From: Candidatus Omnitrophota bacterium
Lineage (GTDB): Bacteria > Omnitrophota > Koll11 > Aquiviventales > Aquiviventaceae
Length of the DNA stretch: 7,479 nt
Assembly (NCBI GenBank): GCA_023247285.1
Contig: JAHFGU010000073.1
Location: 1-7,479 of the forward strand
Direction: 5' to 3'
The translations under genes and the position numbers were made by a program. Below are positions 1 to 5,078 of this stretch, piece after piece. Numbering within the stretch: position 1 is the stretch's first letter; every line of letters begins with the position of its first letter. The notes beneath the pieces were generated by a model. That model had not been told where the DNA came from. It saw nothing but the letters and a program-made list of their open reading frames with translations, and made no database searches.

Positions 1-1
1 C

Positions 2-1003
2 ATGGCCCAGGGGGCGCGCTGGGCCGTGTCGCAGGGCTACGGCGCGCCGGCAGACCTCGAGCACACCGAATCGCAGGGCTGCCTCGAGGGCGCAGATCCG
101 GAGCGGGTCTCCGCGCGCGCGGTGGAGCGCGGCAAAAGCCAGCTGGGCACGCTCGGGTCCGGCAACCACTTCCTCGAAGTGCAGGCGGTGGACACGATCT
201 ATGACGAGCGGGCCGCCAGCGTCTTCGGTCTGGCGCCGGGCCAGGTGACCGTGATGATCCACTCCGGCTCGCGCGGCTTCGGCTACCAGATCTGCGATGA
301 CTATTTGGACGTGATGGAAGGAGCGATGACCCGCTACGGCATCGCCGTGCCGGACCGGCAGCTGGCATGCGCGCCCGTGAACTCCGAGGAAGGACAGCGG
401 TACCTTGGCGCCATCCGCTGCGCGGCGAACTTCGCCTGGGCGAACCGGCAGTGCCTCATGCACCTGGCGCGCCAGGCGTTCGAGCGCGTGTTCGAGCGAG
501 CCTGGGAGGCGCTGGGCCTGCGCCTCATCTATGATGTCGCGCACAACATCGCCAAGTTCGAGCGCTACACCATCGACGGCCAGGCGCGCACGCTGTGCGT
601 GCACCGCAAGGGGGCCACGCGCGCGTTTCCGCCCGGCCATCCGGAGGTGCCGGCGGACTACCGCGCCGTCGGCCAGCCGGTCATCATCCCCGGCGACATG
701 GGGCGCCACTCGTTCCTGCTCTCCGGCACGGCCTCCGCGATGCAGGAGAGCTTCGGCACCGTCTGCCATGGGGCCGGGCGGGTGATGTCGCGGGCGGAGG
801 CGGTGCGCCGGGCGGCCGGCCGCTCGATCGAGCAGGAGCTGGAGCGGCAGGGCATCATCGTGATGGGCCGTGGCCGCAAGGGCATCGCCGAAGAGCAGCC
901 GCTCGCGTACAAGGATGTCAACGATGTGGTGGATGTCGTCCATGGGGCCGGGTTGGCCAAGCGGGTGGCCCGCATGCGGCCGCTCGGCGTCATCAAAGGC
1001 TAG
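2..1003 (+). CDS. rtcB: RtcB-type RNA ligase, 5'-truncated by the window edge
   Basis: RtcB joins RNA ends carrying 2',3'-cyclic phosphate or 3'-phosphate to 5'-OH ends, using GTP and Mn2+. It acts in tRNA splicing in archaea and eukaryotes and in RNA repair in bacteria. The visible 333 residues are the C-terminal two-thirds; family members are usually 400-480 residues, so the true start lies upstream of base 1 and the ATG at base 2 is probably internal. Family motifs are present in order: LGTLGSGNHF (His56 of the fragment), HSGSRG (His87), YDVAHN (His181), PGDMG, and CHGAGR, whose His256 matches the histidine that receives GMP. The C-terminus PLGVIKG is family-typical and complete. The stop TAG is part of the Shine-Dalgarno sequence of serS, ten bases ahead of the serS start, so the two genes are probably one transcript. 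The metal and GMP ligands look intact, so an active ligase is expected. Confidence 0.95.
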   Translation: MAQGARWAVSQGYGAPADLEHTESQGCLEGADPERVSARAVERGKSQLGTLGSGNHFLEVQAVDTIYDERAASVFGLAPGQVTVMIHSGSRGFGYQICDDYLDVMEGAMTRYGIAVPDRQLACAPVNSEEGQRYLGAIRCAANFAWANRQCLMHLARQAFERVFERAWEALGLRLIYDVAHNIAKFERYTIDGQARTLCVHRKGATRAFPPGHPEVPADYRAVGQPVIIPGDMGRHSFLLSGTASAMQESFGTVCHGAGRVMSRAEAVRRAAGRSIEQELERQGIIVMGRGRKGIAEEQPLAYKDVNDVVDVVHGAGLAKRVARMRPLGVIKG

Positions 1004-1007
1004 GAGG
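1003..1007 (+). promoter_or_regulatory. Shine-Dalgarno sequence of serS
   Basis: GGAGG starts on the last base of the rtcB stop codon and lies five bases before the GTG at 1013. It fixes GTG as the serS start and suggests translational coupling with rtcB. It is the clearest ribosome binding site in the window; the membrane-protein, tadA, dnaX and recR starts lack one this good. Confidence 0.7.
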
Positions 1008-1012
1008 CGTGC

Positions 1013-2266
1013 GTGCTTGACGTGAAGTGGGTCCGCGAGCATGGGGACGAGGTCCGCGCGGCGCTGCGGCGCCGCAACAGCGCGTTTCCGCTGGACGCGC
1101 TCCTCGAGCGGGAGCAGGGAAGGCGCACCTTGCTCGCGGGCATCGAGCGGCAGCGCAGCGAGCAGCGGAAGGCCTCGGACGAATACGGGCGACAGCGCGG
1201 TACCGGGGCCGCCCCACCCGCGCGCCTGAAGGAGCTCTCCGAGGACATCAAGCGCAAGGAGCAGGCGCTCAAGCAGCTCGACGAGCAGCTTGCGCAGGAC
1301 CTGGCGCTGATGCCCAATGTGCCGCACGCCTCGGTGCCGGACGGGACCGCGCAGGCCAACCGCATCGAGCGCGCATTCGGCGAGCCGCCGCCCTTTGCGT
1401 TCACGCCCAAGACGCACCTGCAGCTTGGGGCGCAGCGCCGGTGGCTGGACCTGGAGCGCGCGGCCAAAGTGACCGGCTCGCACTTTCCGCTGCTGCTCGA
1501 CGGGGCTGCGCGCCTTGAGCGCGCGCTCATCCAGTGGATGCTGGACGTGCACACGCGGGAGCACGGCTACACCGAGGTGGCACCACCGTACCTGGTCAAC
1601 CGCGCCTCGATGTTCGGCACCGGCCAGCTGCCGAGGTTCGAGGAGGACATGTACCGGCTGCGCGACGATGACCTGTTCCTCGTGCCGACCGCCGAGGTGC
1701 CGCTGACGAACCTGCACCGGGATGAGATTCTCGACGGCGCGCGCCTGCCGCTTGCCTACGCGGCGTACACGCCGTGCTTCCGCCGGGAGGCCGGCTCCTA
1801 CGGCAAGGAGACCAAGGGACTGGTGCGCGTGCACCAATTCGACAAGGTGGAGCTGGTGCGCTTCGTCGAGCCGGAGGCGTCGTATGCGGCGCACGAGGCG
1901 CTCGCGCGGCACGCCGAGACGATTCTGCAGCGGCTGGGCCTGCATTACCGCGTCGTGTGCCTGGCGGCCGGCGATCTCGGATTCGCCGCGGCGAAATGCT
2001 ACGATCTGGAGGCGTGGGCGCCGGGGCTGCAGCAATATCTCGAGGTCTCGAGCTGCAGCAACTTCGAGGCGTTCCAGGCGCGGCGGGCCAACATCCGGTA
2101 CCGTGATGCCAAGGGCAAGCTCGCGTACGTGCACACGCTCAACGGCTCCGGGGTGGCGCTGGCGCGCACCCTGATCTGCGTGCTGGAGACGCATCAGCAG
2201 GCCGACGGCCGGGTCCGCGTGCCCGAACCGCTGCGGCCCTACCTGCATGGCCAAGAGCTCCTCTAG
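1013..2266 (+). CDS. serS: Seryl-tRNA synthetase
   Basis: This class II cytosolic enzyme charges all tRNA-Ser isoacceptors with serine. The 417 residues match the usual 420-430. Residues 1 to about 110 form the charged, helical N-terminal arm (RLKELSEDIKRKEQALKQ) that grips the long variable arm of tRNA-Ser. The catalytic core follows: motif 1 around ALIQWMLDVHTREHGYTEV, the serine-site TAE loop (residues 226-228), motif 2 FRREAGSYGKETKGLVRVHQ (Arg257/Arg258), and motif 3 NGSGVALART (residues 377-386, Arg385). The start is GTG, chosen for the GGAGG five bases upstream. The 3' end overlaps the next gene by 20 bases. Four tRNA-Ser genes follow within about 2.8 kb, with anticodons that together cover all six serine codons, so enzyme and substrates are clustered. 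Nothing in the active site looks degenerate. Confidence 0.97.
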   Translation: MLDVKWVREHGDEVRAALRRRNSAFPLDALLEREQGRRTLLAGIERQRSEQRKASDEYGRQRGTGAAPPARLKELSEDIKRKEQALKQLDEQLAQDLALMPNVPHASVPDGTAQANRIERAFGEPPPFAFTPKTHLQLGAQRRWLDLERAAKVTGSHFPLLLDGAARLERALIQWMLDVHTREHGYTEVAPPYLVNRASMFGTGQLPRFEEDMYRLRDDDLFLVPTAEVPLTNLHRDEILDGARLPLAYAAYTPCFRREAGSYGKETKGLVRVHQFDKVELVRFVEPEASYAAHEALARHAETILQRLGLHYRVVCLAAGDLGFAAAKCYDLEAWAPGLQQYLEVSSCSNFEAFQARRANIRYRDAKGKLAYVHTLNGSGVALARTLICVLETHQQADGRVRVPEPLRPYLHGQELL

Positions 2267-2945
2267 CCTTGCGTCCAAGCTTGGGCGCGCGATCAAGTGC
2301 GTCATGGTCGCACTCCTCGTGCCGCTGGCGATCGGCCTGCTCCTCGGGATGCTCGAGCAGCTCGCCGCCGTCGGCATCGGCCGCACCACGGCCGGGGACT
2401 GGGTGCGCTGGGGCTTCATGACCTACGTGTGGGTTCATCTGCTGCTGTGGCGTCCGGCCAAGCTGTTCCAGGCCAGCCACACGGTGTTTTCCGTGCTCGC
2501 GGCGTGGCTCTTCGGCGGCCAGGTGGCCAGCACCGACAAGGGCGAAGGCGGAAAGGGCGCGAAGGGCGGGGAGGCCGGCTCACCGTTGGTGGCGTTCAGC
2601 CCCTACGTCGTGCCGATCGCGCCGATCCTGGTCTGCGCGCTCGGATGGCTTCTCGCGCGCTGGCTGGACCACACCGTGCTGGACGCGCCGGTGAGCTTCG
2701 GCATCGGGCTCTTGGCCGCGTTCCACTGGCTCATGACCGCCGATGCGCTCCAGCAGCAGCGGGCGCGGTGGCATCTGGAAACGTACCTCTTGGCGATCGG
2801 GCTGGTGTTCATCCTGAGCCTGCTCATCGGCGGGTCGGCGATCATGCTCGCGCTGCCGGAGTTCTCGTACGGGCAGGCGGTCGCGGGGGGCTTCGCGCAG
2901 GCGCACGCGCTGTACGCGGCGCTGATCCAGCGGTTGTTCTTGTGA
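2247..2945 (+). CDS. Polytopic membrane protein, possibly a degenerate M50-like metalloprotease relative
   Basis: No function is certain. The 232 residues contain about six hydrophobic segments, near residues 17-39, 55-68, 79-91, 119-140, 149-165 and 180-203, so this is an integral membrane protein. A Gly/Lys-rich linker (residues 95-112) separates two halves. The order of motifs resembles a group of M50-like membrane metalloproteases: a helix ending in AAWLFGG, a basic Gly-rich loop, FSPYVVPI, then AFHWLMTADALQ. In active relatives the helix before WLFGG carries HExxH. Here the aligned residues read HTVFS (78-82), keeping only the first His, so proteolysis is unlikely. This relationship comes from remembered motif spacing and needs a profile search. 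The ATG lies 20 bases inside serS with no clear ribosome binding site, suggesting coupled translation. The TGA stop touches tRNA-Ser(UGA), so mRNA and tRNA probably share a transcript. Confidence 0.75.
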   Translation: MAKSSSSLASKLGRAIKCVMVALLVPLAIGLLLGMLEQLAAVGIGRTTAGDWVRWGFMTYVWVHLLLWRPAKLFQASHTVFSVLAAWLFGGQVASTDKGEGGKGAKGGEAGSPLVAFSPYVVPIAPILVCALGWLLARWLDHTVLDAPVSFGIGLLAAFHWLMTADALQQQRARWHLETYLLAIGLVFILSLLIGGSAIMLALPEFSYGQAVAGGFAQAHALYAALIQRLFL

Positions 2946-3032
2946 GGAGGAGTGGCTGAGCGGCCGAAAGCAGCGGTCTTGAAAACCGCCGTCCACGCAA
3001 GTGGACCGTAGGTTCGAATCCTACCTCCTCCG
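2946..3032 (+). tRNA. tRNA-Ser(UGA)
   Basis: The acceptor stem GGAGGAG pairs with CTCCTCC at 3025-3031, with the serine discriminator G73 at 3032. The anticodon stem GCGGT/ACCGC holds loop CTTGAAA, placing anticodon TGA at 2980-2982; it reads UCA and, by wobble, other UCN codons. A long variable arm (GTCCAC/GTGGAC) and T arm (GTAGG, TTCGAAT, CCTAC) confirm a type II tRNA-Ser. CCA is not encoded, so it must be added after transcription. The gene starts on the base after the stop of the membrane-protein gene, so release of its 5' end probably depends on RNase P cutting a shared transcript. Confidence 0.97.
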
Positions 3033-3057
3033 CGCTTTCTGACACGGCATCGATCTT

Positions 3058-3145
3058 GGAGAGGTGGCTCGAGTCCGGTTGAAGGCGCCGCTCTCGAAAA
3101 GCGGTAGGGCTACGGCCCTCGTGGGTTCGAATCCCACCCTCTCCG
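3058..3145 (+). tRNA. tRNA-Ser(CGA)
   Basis: The acceptor stem GGAGAGG pairs with CCTCTCC at 3138-3144, with G73 at 3145. The anticodon stem CCGCT/AGCGG closes loop CTCGAAA, giving anticodon CGA (3095-3097), which reads UCG. The variable arm (AGGGC, TACG, GCCCT) and the T arm GTGGG/CCCAC are intact. The D loop is about three bases longer than in the UGA and GGA isoacceptors here. CCA is not encoded. It lies 25 bases after tRNA-Ser(UGA), probably in the same transcript. Confidence 0.95.
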
Positions 3146-3186
3146 CTCTTTCTCTGCAGACAAAGTCGCCGTCGAGCCTTTACAAT

Positions 3187-3276
3187 GGAGAGGTGTCTGA
3201 GTGGCCGAAGGAGCGCGGCCGGAAACCGCGTAGCTGCCCAAAAGGTGGCTCCTGGGTTCGAATCCCAGCCTCTCCG
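3187..3276 (+). tRNA. tRNA-Ser(GGA) with C33
   Basis: The acceptor stem GGAGAGG pairs with CCTCTCC at 3269-3275, with G73 at 3276. It is the same acceptor stem as in the CGA and GCU isoacceptors. The anticodon stem CGCGG (3214-3218) pairs perfectly with CCGCG (3226-3230), leaving loop CCGGAAA. Anticodon GGA (3221-3223) reads UCC and UCU. The base before the anticodon is C33 (3220), where U33 is nearly universal because it makes the U-turn. The variable arm AGCTGCC/GGTGGCT has seven pairs, two of them G-U, and the T arm CTGGG/CCCAG is perfect. CCA is not encoded. SerRS does not read the anticodon, so charging should be unaffected; decoding may differ. Confidence 0.93.
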
Positions 3277-3277
3277 T

Positions 3278-3315
3278 TCTTAATCTCTTAAGACTGGCCG
3301 TAGCCGTTGAGTCTT
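3278..3315 (+). other. Two overlapping hairpins just after tRNA-Ser(GGA)
   Basis: TCTTAA (3278-3283) pairs with TTAAGA (3288-3293) around loop TCTC. AAGACT (3290-3295) pairs with AGTCTT (3310-3315), enclosing a small GGC-CGTA-GCC stem (3296-3305). The two outer stems share bases 3290-3293, so they would compete for pairing. No T tract follows either, so terminator activity is doubtful; a tRNA 3'-trailer processing signal or part of a structured leader is possible. Confidence 0.45.
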
Positions 3316-3335
3316 TCGTACAGGAAGGGAGACCA

Positions 3336-3362
3336 GCGAGTCCCGCCGAAGGCGGGACGAGC
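3336..3362 (+). other. GC-rich hairpin with tandem G/A mismatches
   Basis: GTCCCGCC (3340-3347) pairs with GGCGGGAC (3351-3358) around loop GAA, an 8-bp perfect stem. Below it, G3338/A3360 and A3339/G3359 face each other as tandem G-A mismatches, then C3337-G3361 and G3336-C3362 pair again. Tandem G-A pairs inside a stem are common in folded RNAs. It stands five bases ahead of the 14-bp palindrome that starts at 3364. Confidence 0.55.
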
Positions 3363-3363
3363 G

Positions 3364-3393
3364 ATAGGAGGGAAACCTGGGTTTCCCTCCTAT
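3364..3393. repeat. Perfect 14-bp inverted repeat
   Basis: Bases 3364-3377 (starting ATAGGAGGG, ending AAACC) are exactly complementary to 3380-3393 around a two-base TG centre. As DNA it is a near-perfect 30-base palindrome; as RNA it folds to a 13-14 bp hairpin. No T run follows, so it is not a standard intrinsic terminator. With the preceding GC-rich hairpin it resembles a REP-like or MITE-like intergenic element; whether it recurs in the genome cannot be seen here. The ten bases GGAGGGAAAC in its left arm recur at 7423-7432 after the broken tRNA-Asn. Confidence 0.8.
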
Positions 3394-3424
3394 GGAGTCG
3401 CCCGCGGAAATCGATAGCGACGAC

Positions 3425-3501
3425 GCGCCCATAGCTCAATTGGATAGAGCGTCGGCCTGCGGAGCCGAAGGTTAGTGGTTCGATCCCACTTGGGCGCACC
3501 A
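3425..3501 (+). tRNA. tRNA-Arg(GCG), CCA encoded
   Basis: The acceptor stem GCGCCCA pairs with TGGGCGC (3491-3497), with A73 at 3498 and an encoded CCA at 3499-3501, unlike the serine tRNAs here. The D arm is GCTC/GAGC. The anticodon stem TCGGC/GCCGA holds loop CTGCGGA, so the anticodon is GCG (3459-3461), reading CGC and CGU. The five-base variable loop and T arm AGTGG/CCACT are normal. Most bacteria read CGU/CGC/CGA with tRNA-Arg(ACG), whose A34 is deaminated to inosine by TadA. Here base 34 is already G. The next gene, seven bases on, is a tadA homologue with a damaged active site. Confidence 0.95.
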
Positions 3502-3508
3502 TTTCGCC

Positions 3509-3967
3509 ATGACGACCAAGCCTGACGAGCAATACATGCGCGAGGCCTTGAAAGAGGCCGAGCAGGCGCTGGGCTCGCGCGACCGGCCCACGGGGGCGGT
3601 GATCATGCATCAGGGCCGCGTGATCGCCCGCTCGCACCATCAGGTGCGGCTGCTGCGGGACCCGACCGCGCACGCGGCGCTGATCGCCATCACCCAGGCG
3701 GCCAACACGCTGCAGTCCGATCAGCTGCCGGAGGCCGTCATCTACGTCACCGAGGAGCCGTGCGCGATGTGCCTGGGGGCGGTGCTGCTGAGCGGGGCCG
3801 GCAAGCTGGTCTTCGGCGCGGCCAATCCGCTGCGCGGCGCCTGCGGCTCGGTCACTGATTTGTCGAGCAACGAGCGCCTCAACCGGCGCCTGACCGTCGT
3901 CAAGGAAGTGCTCGCCGGCGAATGCCACGCCCTGCTGCGCAAGGCGCACGCCAGCGCGCAAGCTTGA
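3509..3967 (+). CDS. tadA: TadA-like tRNA adenosine deaminase lacking the catalytic Glu
   Basis: TadA normally converts A34 of tRNA-Arg(ACG) to inosine. The 152 residues follow the family along their length: PTGAV near residue 27, DPTAHA (51-56), EEPCAMC (83-88), VFGA (101-104) and a final RRLTVVKEVLAGECHALL helix. Zinc ligands His55, Cys85 and Cys88 are present. The invariant proton-shuttling Glu of the HAE motif is Ala57, codon GCG at 3677-3679, one base from GAG. In E. coli TadA the matching residue is Glu59, which is required for catalysis. The position matching E. coli Asn46, which contacts the anticodon, appears to be His44. Deamination is therefore not expected. The reading frame is intact, so the protein may be kept for another role or be in early decay. 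The ATG lies seven bases after the CCA of tRNA-Arg with no Shine-Dalgarno, so processing of that tRNA would leave a nearly leaderless mRNA. Confidence 0.88.
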   Translation: MTTKPDEQYMREALKEAEQALGSRDRPTGAVIMHQGRVIARSHHQVRLLRDPTAHAALIAITQAANTLQSDQLPEAVIYVTEEPCAMCLGAVLLSGAGKLVFGAANPLRGACGSVTDLSSNERLNRRLTVVKEVLAGECHALLRKAHASAQA

Positions 3968-3970
3968 CGT

Positions 3971-5071
3971 ATGCGCGTGAAGTTCCCTCCAGGCCAGCAG
4001 CGAGCATGTATCGATCGTGTGCTGTTATGTTCCGGCCTGACGGTAAATAATCTTGCGACCAACATCGGACGCTGTGCTCGTACCGTTCGCGATTGACGCC
4101 GCGAACGATGGCAAATGGATGATGTCTCACTGAACAGACTCTGCGCATTCGCCAAGGTGCAGCAGCCGGAAGGGCTCACGTTATTGCCGGAACATTGGAG
4201 CACGGCCAAGGCAAGCCGGCTCGGCGGCCTCCGGCATGTCGAACTCTACGGTAATCCAGCCACACGCTCAGGCAGATCATTGGGCGGGCAGAACGCGCAA
4301 AGGCGGTTTCGCGCCAACCCTGAGTTCTATCATGCGCGCGGCGTTGCTGTGCGCAAATCGGTCAGGCGGCCTTATTATTCAGGAGATGTAGCCGAGCTGG
4401 TGGGCATTCTCCTCGGCGATGGTTCTATCCGGGCCAGGCAAGTCACCATTTCATCCAATGTTCTGGACGCGGATCATGCGGCCTATATTCAGGATCTGGT
4501 GCTGAAACTCTTTGGATTGCAGATGAGCCAGGGCCTCGATATGGACGATCACACCATCACGCTTACGGCGTCGTCTACCGAATTGGTGGAATGCTTGGTC
4601 GCCATGGGCCTTCATGTAGGAGATAAGGTGCGGCAGCAGGTGGATGTGCCAAACTGGGTCTGGCGCAAGCGCGAATTTGAAATGGGCTGTTTGCGCGGAT
4701 TGATGGATACTGATGGGTGCGTATACCGTCATGCGTACCAGGTGAACGGGACGCGCTACCGCTACACCAAGCTCGCGTTCACAAGCGCGTCGGCGCCTTT
4801 ACTGCATTCGGTAAAGCGGATGTTTGAACATGTCGGTGTCTTTCCCAGCCTTCATAGGGACGGCAGGCGACTCTATCTGCACGACTCCAATGGCGTAAAG
4901 AAATATTTTGATTTAGTCGGAACGCACAATCCGCGGTATCTCTATAGATACCGGAGCTTCGCTGATTACGTTCAGGAGAGGTCGCATAGCCCGGTCGAGT
5001 GCGGCGGTTTGCTAAACCGCTGTACGGGAGAAATCCTGTACCGAGGGTTCGAATCCCTCCCTCTCCGTTGA
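3971..5071 (+). pseudogene. LAGLIDADG homing endonuclease with N-terminal helix-turn-helix, split by in-frame TGA
   Basis: One frame runs from ATG 3971 (three bases after the tadA stop) to TGA 5069-5071, with a single internal TGA at 4094-4096. The first 41 codons read as a helix-turn-helix (LTVNNLATNIGRCARTVRD), and after the TGA the frame continues RRERWQ, so the stop replaces what is probably a Trp in an RDWRRE-like sequence. The part from ATG 4115 (318 residues) has two LAGLIDADG motifs: LVGILLGDG (residues 95-103, acidic Asp102) and LRGLMDTDG (193-201, Asp200), the two-motif form that acts as a monomer. TGA ends tadA, dnaX and the membrane-protein gene here, so it is a genuine stop. Base composition is visibly more A/T-rich than the neighbours, suggesting transfer. 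The last 32 codons lie in tRNA-Ser(GCU), which supplies no useful protein sequence. The endonuclease part could still be made by restart at 4115, but no ribosome binding site is seen there. Confidence 0.8.
4975..5067 (+). tRNA. tRNA-Ser(GCU)
   Basis: The acceptor stem GGAGAGG pairs with CCTCTCC (5060-5066), with G73 at 5067. The anticodon stem GCGGT/ACCGC holds loop TTGCTAA, giving anticodon GCT (5011-5013), which reads AGC and AGU. The D arm GCA/TGC has a long loop (TAGCCCGGTCGAG) as is usual for this isoacceptor. The variable arm GTACGGG/CCTGTAC has seven pairs and the T arm GAGGG/CCCTC is perfect. CCA is not encoded. The gene lies entirely inside the 3' end of the homing-endonuclease frame and ends 11 bases before dnaX. 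It completes the set of serine isoacceptors near serS. Confidence 0.97.
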
Positions 5072-5078
5072 TGTCCCG

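Noticed and set aside
2946..2952. GGAGGAG as a Shine-Dalgarno for a small gene
   Set aside because: It is the acceptor strand of tRNA-Ser(UGA), and no plausible start codon with coding sense follows at the right distance.
3181..3186. TACAAT as a -10 promoter element for tRNA-Ser(GGA)
   Set aside because: It abuts the first base of the tRNA; transcription would start inside the gene, so it cannot make the full tRNA. It is probably chance.
3364..3393. Palindrome as an intrinsic terminator
   Set aside because: The bases after it are GGAGTCGCCC, with no T tract.
3110..3961. Long minus-strand open frame opposite the tRNA genes and tadA
   Set aside because: Its translation includes antisense tRNA sequence and antisense TadA codons; it has no family motifs and is a high-GC shadow.
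4094..4096. Selenocysteine or reassigned TGA in the homing-endonuclease frame
   Set aside because: Neighbouring genes use TGA as a true stop, the surrounding residues do not look like a selenoprotein site, and the context fits a TGG-to-TGA change.
3058..4981. Repeated GGAGAGG words as direct repeats of a mobile element
   Set aside because: They are the shared acceptor-stem starts of three tRNA-Ser genes.
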